Positions 1-9,800 of a stretch of DNA of 22,155 nt are shown piece by piece (positions within the stretch are counted from its first letter, which is position 1; each line of letters begins with the position of its first letter). The notes beneath the pieces are model-generated. The model did no database searches. It saw nothing but the letters and a program-made list of their open reading frames with translations, and had not been told where the DNA came from. The stretch covers positions 1 to 22,155 of the forward strand of contig LRSR01011265.1 of NCBI GenBank assembly GCA_001579985.1. Reading direction: 5' to 3'. Position numbers and translations under genes: made by a program. Source of the DNA: Hypsibius dujardini (lineage: Eukaryota > Tardigrada > Eutardigrada > Parachela > Hypsibiidae).

Positions 1-1383
1 TCCCTTCACCACGTATTCAAAGACAGCCTGCAAAATTATTAACCTCAACGAACGTTTCCCAAAAACACAATATTTAATCAGCTGACTGAAATAAAATAAT
101 GCATTTACAATCAGATTTCTATTAANTATTAAANATTATTATATAACTTTATTATTTTTCAACGTAATTATTTAATTAATGATGAATTAATTATGAAATT
201 GATGTTGAAACTTATTTTTGCTCAGGGAATTTTCAGCAATTCTTACCATTTAATATATTACTATTGCTAACTATAATTATTTAAATTTAATTTTGATCAA
301 GTAAATTAAATCAATTAAATCTATTTAATATATAACTTTTGTTTAATATAATTGTTTAGTCTAATCATTTACAAACTATTGCAGTATTTTTGACACTTAG
401 TTTTTCCCAGGAAAATTTCGGCAATTTTTATTATTAATTATAATACAATAAATAACTCTAATTAATTCATAATTACCGATTTTCAGATTTCCCTTGGATG
501 ATGCAAGTTTAAGCAATTTTTACTATTCAATATATTTTACTATTAATCCCTATAATTGTTTGGTTGAATGAAACAATTATTAATACTCCAGAAGTAAATG
601 TCGGCAATTATTCCAGTTTTGTTGAGTTACCACATACACGATATTTTTTGTACAAACGACGAGCTTCTGGAAGATCAACAGCCTCTTTGGCTAGCCGGAA
701 GAAAGCTGGACAGGCTGTCTTTTTACTCAGCAAGTTCTCCTCATCCAAAGGGATCGTGTGGATGGAAACGGGCCTCCAGGATTTTCCTAAGTCCCCATTC
801 CATTCAGTTTCCGGGGTAGGCGGAAATAAACCCGCTGCGAAGGCCTCGGCACTCTCGAGGGTCCGGTCGGTATCACTCGATCGAATATAAACCTGATAAT
901 AAAAATTCGCCAATCAACCGATCAAGCGCCACAAATCGAGATGTGTCAATCAGTCAATCAAGCGCCACAGATCGGGATGCACCAATCAGTCAATCAACGC
1001 TTACTTGGTTCGGTCCATAACTCGGGTCAAGAAATTTCGAGTAGCGCTGCCGATAAAACTTTCCTGCCTCAAACTGCTGCTCCATCCCAATTTTCGTTAG
1101 CCTCCCCATTCCATTCTCCCACATACTCTCTGGGTAAGGGTCGTTTTTATACGCGTGCAAAGGCGCGCGGTCGCCATGGCGAAATATCTGCATCAACACC
1201 ACACCACCGTTCACTGATTGATTGATTGACGTACAGCAAAACTCAAAGACTTGAAATGGCCCGCTTTACCAATTGCACGAGTTTGAGATCATCCACCACC
1301 TCCACAGCGTATGCCTTGCATGCCAGAAAGACGGTAAAAAATAGCGAGAAGGTTGGGGTGATAGCGGCACTCGGGAGATTCAT
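1..1383 (-). CDS. Histidine acid phosphatase, lysosomal/prostatic type, 5' part (runs off the left edge)
   Basis: This is the N-terminal half of a clade-2 histidine phosphatase, which hydrolyses phosphomonoesters in the lysosome or outside the cell. Exons on the minus strand are 1383-1270, 1187-1005, 892-638 and 27-1 (partial), all phase 0 with GT-AG borders. The start ATG at 1383-1381 opens a signal peptide of about 26 residues ending AYA. Residues 40-47 give the catalytic motif FRHGDRAP, with His42 as the predicted nucleophile. Residues 100-109, VYIRSSDTDR, match the family's second conserved block, followed by AGLFPP and a VSIHTIPLDEENLL stretch. The fourth exon reads AVFEYVVKG and aligns well with the human ACPP region after KRLHPYKD, which supports the 610-nt third intron. 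About 193 residues are visible. The second catalytic His (an HD motif in the family) lies outside the window. The gene is divergent from PIG-N. Confidence 0.93.
28..637 (-). repeat. AT-rich third intron of the phosphatase gene with a degenerate internal repeat
   Basis: This 610-nt stretch separates phosphatase exons 3 and 4 and is strongly AT-rich. On the plus strand a block resembling CAGGRAATTTTCAGCAATT followed by TTACYATTYAATATATTACTATT recurs at about 223, 408 and 484-545, each time followed by ATAATT-rich sequence. The copies are degenerate and unevenly spaced. I see no coding signal. Two N bases (near 126 and 134) are unresolved assembly positions. Confidence 0.5.
893..1004 (-). repeat. 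36-bp minisatellite filling a phosphatase intron
   Basis: The second intron of the acid phosphatase gene (893-1004, 112 nt) is mostly a tandem repeat. Units are 911-946, 947-982 and a partial third at 983-998. Each begins CAATCA(AC/GT)C and contains GCGCCACARATCGRGATG. Units 1 and 2 differ at about eight positions. The splice donor (GTAAGC at 1004) and the acceptor (CAG at 893-895) lie just outside the array. Confidence 0.85.
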
Positions 1384-1823
1384 CGTAAAGCAGGATTCCA
1401 CGTCATTGGAAGCGACTCTGTGTGTGCTTCTAATACTGCAAATAACGTCGTAAAGTGGTCTGTCATATGAAGGAGGGGTGACGAAAAAAAGGTTGCTTAG
1501 CACTTGGCGATAGTTATTTAATTGGTCAGAATTTTTATCAACAATAAAAATTTCCACAGAAGAACGTTTCTAGAGAAGACACCAGATTAATGTTACAGTA
1601 CATTTTTTTGGCCAGTTGGCACTGGCAAAGAGGCACTAAACAGTTCCAATTCCAATTCCGTTTGTCCACTTCCAAAAGCTGGTGGCTTTTAAAATTTGAA
1701 ACTTGCTGTCACGCAATTCAATTCAACTCACTCTTTTCCAGTTAACTTGAATTACTTACTCTACTACTACTGCATAATTTCTGTTTAAAATTAATTTTGT
1801 TATTGGAACGTAGGGTTGAAAAG
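1384..1823. promoter_or_regulatory. Shared intergenic region between divergent phosphatase and PIG-N genes
   Basis: The start codons of the two divergent genes are 440 bp apart, so this segment must hold both 5' UTRs and probably a shared or back-to-back promoter. I see no clear TATA box or CpG island. The only notable sequence is a short direct repeat, TTCCAATTCCAATTCC, near 1645. Confidence 0.45.
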
Positions 1824-4800
1824 ATGAGTATATCATGGCTCATCATATGCGGAGTGCTAATCCATGTAATCTTCCTCAAATCGATCTTCGACATTTATTT
1901 CACTTCTCCGCTGGTGCACGGCATGACTAATCAACCGATCAACGATTCGGCGCCAGCCAAGCGGCTTGTGTTAATTTCGTGTGATGGTTTGCGGGCGGAC
2001 AAATTCTTTGAGAACGACTCCGATGGACAACCTTGGATGCCTTTTCTACGCCGCAGAGCTTTACATGACGGAATTGCGGGTGTGAGCCAAACGAGAGTGC
2101 CGACGGAGTCGAGACCGGGCCATGTCGCCATGATAGCAGGATTTTATGTAAGATTTAGGCAACTACTTATGGTTAATTGATTGATTAGCCCGCGGATCCT
2201 CTGTTGATTATTTATTGCTAGCCCATTTCTTTGATTGATCGATTATAGTCCTCTGGTTTTCTTCAAAATGAAATTACAATAATTTATTCCGTTACTAAAA
2301 TTTCGAGAAATGTTTTGTTAATAGCTTTTCAGAATTTTCCCCCGTAATATTTTCCTAAATATATATGATTATAAAAAATGTTAGATTTTTTGGTTTATTA
2401 CTTCAATGACCATGCTATGGTATTCTGGAGCATATTCTTGGGTTTTTTATATTTATATTTTAATAAAAAATAGTAAGCGTAAATTTGAATATTTAATGAG
2501 TAAGGATTATGTTCATCGTACGTTTGATTAATATAAAATATTTAATTTCTATTAATTCTGATAGTATTTTGTTTGCAGGAAGACGTGAGTGCTGTTACCA
2601 AAGGCTGGAAAGAGAACCCGGTCGAATTCGACTCGGTCTTCAATCAAAGCCGCTTTACCTGGGGCTGGGGCAGTCCAGACATCATCACAATCTTCACCAA
2701 GGACAAGAAAGATTCCGGCGAGCTGGTCGATATTCCGCATATTTTTGCGGATACTTACTCCGCGGAGTTTGAAGATTTTGCTGCATCCCCGGTGCTCTTA
2801 GATTTCTGGGTCTTCGACAGAGTTACGGTAATCTATTGGTACTTGACAGGCAGACAGTCAGACAGAAAGCAAACTAGGCGGACAACTATATCGGTTAACA
2901 GGCAGAGAGGCAAATGCTGGTTAAACTTATTGCAGTATAAATCCTTTTAGGAATTTCTTACGAAAGCCAAGTACAATCTCTCGGCGATAGAGATGCTGCA
3001 TCAAGACAAGATAATCCTGTTCCTACATTTACTGGGAATGGACACCACGGGCCATGTCTTTAAGCCGCAAAGCGAGTCCGTTTCACGTGTTGCACCTCCA
3101 AAGAAATATGCGGGTCATCATTGCCCGTCTTAATTGTCATTTTTTGCAGGGTCTACACGGACACTATGCGGCAAATCGATGAGCGAGTAGCGACCCTCAC
3201 GGAGGAGCTGGCGCAGTTTTACCAGAATGACGGACAGACTGCATTTATTTTCACTGCGGATCATGGAATGACGGACTGGGGTAAGAAAATCTTAAGGTGG
3301 ATTTCAGTTTAGTTCTGTTTTTGATTTTTTCCCCAATATAAATTTCTTAGGCTCAGTTATTTAATATTTAATGTCAACGTTTATGTGTAATTGAGGAATT
3401 GATGGATTATGTACTTGAGCGTTGAAATAACATTATTTAACGTGATAAATAGATTATTTTTGGTCTTTTGTTAATTTAAAATAACGCATGTGAATTTTAA
3501 TTCAATTGGATAATTAAAAGATTCGATTTGAATACACCTGGATGATAACTCAGTAATAAAGTAGTTCCTTTTTTTGAAATTCTTTCAGGCTCACATGGAT
3601 CTGGTCAAGCCGACGAAACGGCTACTCCAATTGCAGCATGGGGAGCAGGGATTACCGAAACCTTGGGCTCTGGTCTACGTTTTGATGTGGAGCAGGCGGA
3701 TCTGGCGCCATTGATGTCCGCCTTGATCGGCATTCCGATTCCCGCTAATTCCGTGGTATGAGAACGCTGGAAGAACTATAGCAGATCCTTTGCTTGCTCT
3801 ATTATAAACATATTTTTGTCTTTGGTGTCAGGGTGTTTTGCCTTTGGACTATCTGAACGCGTCAGAAGCGTACAAGACTGCCGCGTTTCTCGCCAATGCA
3901 AAGCAAATATACGAGCAGGTTCGAGTGACCAGCGAACGAAGGGTTTTGCAATCTTCATCTTTCATACCGTTTCCGTAAGTTCCTCGAGGCAAACATATAT
4001 GGATACTGGCAGAGACACGGGCAGATAGGCAGGCAGGCAGACGTACAAGCCGACGTTGTTTGCTGTCTGTTGAAATCATGATAACTGCACAAAAAAAGGA
4101 TCATGGGCACGACGCGTCTAGCTTGAAATAATATGCTCTGGTTAGGAGTTTGGACTCAGCCATTTGGTCACGGATGCTATCTGAGCTGGAAACCGACCGG
4201 AACAAGTTTCCCAGTGCCACTGCGGTGACTACTGGTATCGCTGAACTGATCCAGCTCTCGTTAAACGCACTGGACTATTACCATAAATATGACCGGTATT
4301 TTCTGCAGTGAGTAGATCACTTTTGTCTATCTGTGCTGACTGACAATATTCAATTGACGACATTGACCAAACTATCGTTAGGTCCTTGGTTGTTTTGGGG
4401 TATGCTGGTTGGATGGTCCTTATTCTCATCGTACTTGTGCAGAACGCAGCTGCCAGAGCATTCCATGCACGAGAAACGTTTTCGCGTTCTCTTGTAGGAG
4501 GTGGAACGACCATTGGTATCTTTGTCATCTGGTATTTGCTGGGTTAGTCTGAGAGAAGGCCATACATACCAGCAGGCAGAAAGACAGATAGACAGACAGG
4601 CGGCCCGACCGACAGACAGACAGAAAGACGGTTCAGCAGACAGACAGACAAACAAATAAACTGAGACAATCTGTTGTCTTGTTATCCAGCCCACGGTAGC
4701 CCGATGATTCACCTTCTATATGGCCTCCTCCCTGTTTTCACATGGACTGCTGTCATCTCACAACTGCAGCAAGATCAGTCCCCCGCTCCATCTTACGTTA

Positions 4801-6381
4801 GAAAGGCGAGCAGTATCGCTTTACTGTTCTGCACTGCTGTGCTCTGCATCACCGGCGTCGAACTGCTAGTCCTCTCCTTCTTCCATCGATCAGCCATCTC
4901 CGTCGGTCTGGTCCTCGGCGGAGTTTGGATCTTCTTCACTTCGTCTGCACGGTTATCGATAAAAGGAAGTTGGCTACTTACTTCATTGCTTCTCTCGGTC
5001 TTTCCCGTGCTGCCGGTGGTGGGCAAGTCACGACAACCTGCCCTTGTGTTAGTTGTTTTGCTGGTTGTTTCAGTTGATGCTGTGTTTATGGTTGACTCCT
5101 TTGTTTTCTCAGGATCTTATCCGGGGCTGTGGGGATCTGTGCGTTAGTGGTACTTGTCTGGAAGCGGCAGAAGACAGCTTCGGCTAGCGCAAACCTGCTC
5201 AAAGTGCAGGCCGGACTTTTGACTGCTGCTGTCGCTATCGTTTTTGTGACTGCCCAGAGCGTTGATGCTCGAGTTTCACCTGGATTAGTAGTCCATGCTT
5301 GCAGTTGGACATTGCTAGGTCTGTCTAATTGTCTTATCTGTCTGTTTGCCTGGTTGCCTATCTGTCTCTGCCTGTGTGTTTGTTTTTCTGTCTGTTTTTC
5401 TCTATTTCCTTGTCTATCTGTCTGTCTGTCTGTCTACCTATCTATCTCTTCGTCTTTCTATAAGTCCTTCTGTCTGCCTGTCTCTCTGCTTGTTCTTGTT
5501 CCGTTCTGTTTAATCAATCAGCCTTTTTTTGCAGGGTTGAGCTTTCTTCTCCCCTTCTTTGGTTCAACGGAATTACTTTTGCGATTCGCCAATGTCGCGG
5601 TTAGCCTGCTAACCAGCTACCTGCTTATGAGCGTTGCCTATGAAGGTCTCTTTTTCCTCGTCTTCACCATTCATCTCTACCTGTGGGTCACTTTGGAACA
5701 TCAAGACTCCACCTCTAAACTTCCGCTTCATTCCATGACCATTTTCGACAAATTTAGTCATGGCCTATTCGCAGATACACGGCCTTTCAGCTTGACCGAT
5801 CTCCGGCGAGCTTTCTTTTTTGTATTTTTTATCCTGACGGCTTTCTTCGGGACGGGCAATATTGCTAGTATCAACAGCTTCGACCCCGCGTCGGCCTTCA
5901 GTTTCGTCACCGTCTTTCGGCCATTTATCATGGCTGCCATCTTGCTGTGTAAAGTGATGGTACCCTTTCTGCTGGTCGGTTGTGCCTTCCACATTCTTCA
6001 GGCAGCTTGCCGAGTTCCTATGCAGAGCATGTGTCTGGTGGTGATGCTCATTTCCGACTGCATGGCATTGGTAAGAAAAATGACTGACAGACAGACAGGT
6101 AAACGAACAGACATACAGATAGACAAGCAGGCAGTGGAAGAAAAACAGTTTGGCAGCGGACTGGATGATCTCCATTAATTGCAATATAGTATTTATTGAT
6201 GTTGCAGAATTTCTTTTTCCTGGTGAGGACGGAAGGGAGCTGGCTAGAAATCGGAACTTCGATCTCACATTATGTGATGGTTATGACTTTGATTGTGTTC
6301 ACGTTGTTGCTGTCTTACTTGTCATCGCTATTGATGTCCAAGAAGATGAAATTTTTTTTGGCCCACAAAGAACCGTTGTGA
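1824..6381 (+). CDS. PIGN: GPI ethanolamine phosphate transferase 1 (PIG-N)
   Basis: PIG-N adds ethanolamine phosphate to the first mannose of the GPI anchor precursor in the ER lumen. The twelve exons are 1824-2147, 2579-2827, 2951-3075, 3150-3280, 3589-3755, 3832-3974, 4146-4307, 4382-4542, 4690-5047, 5113-5318, 5535-6070 and 6208-6381. They join in frame to 911 aa, against about 931 in human. The start ATG at 1824 opens the usual N-terminal membrane anchor (residues 5-22), followed by [13 protein letters not shown]. The alkaline-phosphatase-superfamily metal and nucleophile residues are intact: CDGLRAD (Asp54), VPTESRPGH (Thr94), [10 protein letters not shown] (Asp270, His271) and GSHGSG (His279). 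The hallmark [19 protein letters not shown] spans the first exon junction. The C-terminal half is a polytopic membrane region, including [19 protein letters not shown] and a final ISHYVMVM helix. Exon 3 uses an internal donor (GA|GTCCGT) that restores the family spacing KPQSE-VYTDTM. The start lies 440 bp from the divergent phosphatase start. Confidence 0.97.
2148..2578 (+). other. PIG-N intron 1
   Basis: This 431-nt AT-rich intron runs from donor GTAAGA to acceptor TTTGTTTGCAG. It contains short GATT repeats (around 2178 and 2230) and nothing that looks coding. Confidence 0.85.
3281..3588 (+). other. PIG-N intron 4
   Basis: This 308-nt AT-rich intron has donor GTAAGA after TGGG and acceptor TTCTTTCAG. 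It splits the conserved DWG|SHG motif. Nothing else is visible in it. Confidence 0.85.
4543..4689 (+). repeat. (CAGA)n tract in PIG-N intron 8
   Basis: Most of this intron is a degenerate GACA/CAGA tetranucleotide tract (about 4573-4650), interrupted by a GGCGGCCCGACC segment. It has the same sense as the tracts in introns 2, 6 and 11, and is complementary to the TCTG tract in intron 10. Confidence 0.85.
5319..5534 (+). repeat. (TCTG)n tract in PIG-N intron 10
   Basis: The 216-nt intron is a degenerate CTGT/TCTA tract on the sense strand, with the purest run at about 5417-5435. The acceptor is TTTTTTTGCAG. An open frame reads straight through this intron, but the repeat makes low-complexity CLSVCLSV residues absent from PIG-N homologues, so I treat it as intron. 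Confidence 0.88.
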
Positions 6382-6861
6382 TGGCAAAGGCTTGAGGAGT
6401 TTTCTGGAATCTATTCGGATTCTTAAAAAAATATTATTGCCTTTTAATACCGGTTATTTCGGTCGTAAAGACGAGATTACGTCTAGAAGTAATTAGACAA
6501 ATGACGCTGTTTCAGAAAGCCAATTGGAGGGTTTCTGTTTGCTTGAAGGCGGGGAATTTTATTTATTATGGTTCTGCATATCCGGCCAAGTCTAGTTGTA
6601 TTATGGATTATTGAAGATTAGGCGCTGATAAAACAGGGTGACGGCAATCCGGCAGCCACCCTGTGCAGAGGCGGTTTTCCCTTCGGAGAGTTCACCGGAG
6701 TCCAGGAGAATACAGGGAATCGTGTATTCGACATGATGATGCCTTGGTCGCAGCTCAAAAGACGCTTTTTTAAGTGGCCATGCATGGGTTTATCCTGCTC
6801 TCTATCCTTGAGCCTCCTCACTGTTTGAATCACATTTTTACTGTAGCAGTCTGATGTGAAA
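6382..6861. other. Intergenic region between PIG-N and the guanylyl cyclase
   Basis: This segment must hold the PIG-N 3' UTR and the cyclase promoter and 5' UTR. I see no canonical AATAAA after PIG-N. From about 6616 to 6825 there is an open frame with coding-like composition (GDGNPAATLCRGGFPFGEF at its start) preceded by a possible acceptor AAAACAG. It has no family I recognise, and I do not annotate it as a gene. Confidence 0.5.
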
Positions 6862-9800
6862 ATGAAACTATTCAGTGCTGTTTTATTCTGGATGGGTATT
6901 AAAGAGCTGGGATCGAGCAAGACAAACATTTTGAAGGTCACGGTTAAGTCTGGTGGGGCTACACTGCCAGCAAATGTTTACAAGGTTTGTGTGCAGCCAT
7001 TAGTGCCTTTTGCTTTTATCCCTGTTATTGTTCATATTTGAATGATACACAAATAATATTGAGGCATTTAAAATACACAGTTTTCCCGTATTTCCGTCGG
7101 AGTCAATTTATTCAGCCGTAAAAATTCATCCTTTTGGTTTATGTGTTTCAAAATGGCGCAAATGAGTTTGAGCCAAACCGAAAAAAAGGAGTTCGTTTGA
7201 TCAAAGAAACAAATAATAAATAAATAAATTACTAAATTATTGATAGTGTCGATGAGCCTTTCGCGTTAAAGGTCACGTTCCGAACGCCGTTAAAAGAATT
7301 CCTAATTTTCAATGGTTGCAGCTAGCGTCAGATAAGATTTTTATACTGTTTTTTTAATAAGCAGTTAACGATCGAAAACTTTCATAAAAAGGTAGTTTAA
7401 AAAGTTATAAAAACCTGGTTATTAATTTTTATGACAACTGAGTTCCGGTAAATTTTATTCAATAGGTATGGAATGCAGTATACAGGGCTTACCGTTCGGA
7501 TTACTCCGACGTGGATATTGTCTTCCAAGGAGTCGGCGTCGCGGACGGTGTCCGACGGTTCGCCACTCGAGAATACAGCTTTGCTGCATTGAACGACGAC
7601 CTGTCGGACGAGCAATACGCCAACAATTCCGACTGGCAGCTCTTCCCCACTTTTGCCTTGTATGTTCGCATTTCTTTCTAATTTCTGACCTATTTGGTGA
7701 AATCCTTATCGGATTGCTTTGGTTGCAGGCCCGTTTCACTTGCGTATAACGTCCCGGAACTGGCAGAGGAATCATCAAACGCTGGTTCAGGCATTTGGAA
7801 TACCGGCAATTTGAATTTGACTCGTGAAAATATCGTTGGAATATTCAACGGGACCATTAAGTACTGGAACGATTCACAGCTGGTCGATAACAATGTAGCA
7901 CTTGCGGATGTTACGAAAAAAATTATTATTGGGGCCGCGATTGGAGGGACTAGCATTTTTACGAAAGCTCTGACTGCATTTAGTAGCGAGTGGTCACGTA
8001 CCTATGGCAGTTTCAGCGATGGTACGCACGGACATTTGTAGTGTGCCTCTTCTGACCGTATGTCTGTACATATGCTGCTTGTGTCTGTCTGTCTGCCTGC
8101 CTGCCTGCTTGCCTTTTTTGACATTGCTCATTCTTCAGGATGCTCCAAGTCTGAAATCGCCAAAAGATGGCGGGCTTCGTTGAACATTCAGTGCGTTTAC
8201 AAAAACATGGGCCTCCAATTCTTCATCCTCAATACCAAATACTCGATCGGCTTCATCGGGTCCGCGGATGCCCGTGATGCCGAGCTCCCCGATGCACGCA
8301 TACTAAATCAAGACAACAACTGGGTTCGACCAAGCGTGCAAACAACCCAGGCCGCCATGGACAATGTTTCGACGAATTTGGGCCTTCGTTTAACCGGTCC
8401 GCTTATTAACGCTCCGGGACCCTTTTCCTACCCCATTGCGGGGTACACCTACGTGTTGATCCGCAAGACAACGATGACTAACTGTACCGTGGCGATGGAG
8501 CTGTACCGGATGTTCGCCTTTCTGCTGGAAAGCTCGGTGGCCCGCAGCATCGTTTCCGACCTGATTAATGCCCCGTTGAGTGGAGTCGTTTGGCGGCAGG
8601 TGAAGGACCACGCGCTGGATGAGATGATGTGTCAAGGGTTCCGCGTTAAGGTGAGAGGAGAAAAGAAAGGAAAGCAAAATTGATTATTCTGCCATGGAAC
8701 TGAGGAATGGTATCTATGCGAGGGTGTCGAAAGAGAAAGAATGGTCAAAACATCAGAGGACAATAATTTTAGGAATATTGTTACGACTGAAAGGCTGATA
8801 CGGATTTGTTGATGCGAAGAAATTCTCAAATTCCGCTGGTTTCTGTGAAAAATTGCCGCAACATAATGTATCCCGGAAATATATCATGGCCTTGGTTTGT
8901 TCATTACTCACGTTTCCCTCACGGTTCACAGTGAATGGCTTTCTGATTGAGCTTTATGTTTATTGCTAAGTTGTTACTGAAGGTTTATTTCCTACAACTG
9001 GAATAACTGCAACGACGCCTATCTTTACTACTAAATTACACACACGCAAGTGTTCTATTTTTCTAGGTTATGCGTGTAAAATTAACCAAACATCTCACCA
9101 AATCGTTAAATTTTTTTAAAATGCATAATTAAAACAAACCAATGTGTACGGAAACATATATTATAAGTGAAAAGATTTGGCATTTCTCCACAGTCACTGT
9201 ACTATATTTAAGGCACCTTCATACGTTCACTCTGTATCGTAGAATAGCTCATTATATTTTGGGATTAAACTTGAGTAAACAGGAATGCTGTATGTGACTG
9301 GTGATCCCTCAGTTGAACAATGTGAAAATCAATTATTAAACAGGGACTTCCATTCAAAGCACTATTTCTTTGAAAATCTTCGGTTCGTTACGAATATGTG
9401 GGTTTCTCATGGGATGAAATGTCGCCTAAATGTCATAACCCAAATTGTCATAACCAGTGTCAAACTTTTGTGATAATTTGATAAATGGGTTGATCTATGT
9501 GAAGATTTTTAAATGTATTTCGGAATTTAAGTGGTTGGATTCTTGATTGAGGCTTAGGCTACAAGTCCCCTTCCCCTTTTTTGACCCCTCCCTTTCTCTA
9601 TTTTGGATGTTGACCATTGCTCTCTAACTCAATAAAATGGGGATTGATTTTTTAGAATTCTTGTTGTTTCCTCATCATAAAAATGGACATGGCCCGAGCC
9701 AGTGCGAAGTGAAAATCCAAAGCGACCCCCAATTTTATCTTCACTGCCATGGTTATGGCCACACCATTTATTCCACCAATGTCCAAATCTTTGGGTTTTC

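Noticed and set aside
5048-5112. Read-through frame after PIG-N exon 9 ([14 protein letters not shown]...)
   Set aside because: It ends at a stop soon after. Splicing GT|GTTAGT to CTCAG|G restores the family sequence PALVILSGAVG.
5319-5534. Continuous open frame running through the TCTG tract between PIG-N exons 10 and 11
   Set aside because: It encodes low-complexity [11 protein letters not shown] residues not found in PIG-N. A clean GTCTGT donor and a TTTTTTTGCAG acceptor join the flanking conserved sequence in frame.
6618-6941. Minus-strand 107-aa frame overlapping the cyclase start
   Set aside because: No recognisable motif, and it overlaps the 5' end and leader of the cyclase on the opposite strand.
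7455-7778. Minus-strand open frame over the PstS-like exons
   Set aside because: It is a shadow of the plus-strand coding exons, which carry the recognisable motifs and splice correctly.
6862-8650. Bacterial contamination as source of the PstS-like sequence
   Set aside because: The domain is interrupted by three spliceosomal introns whose phases match and continues in frame into an animal cyclase.
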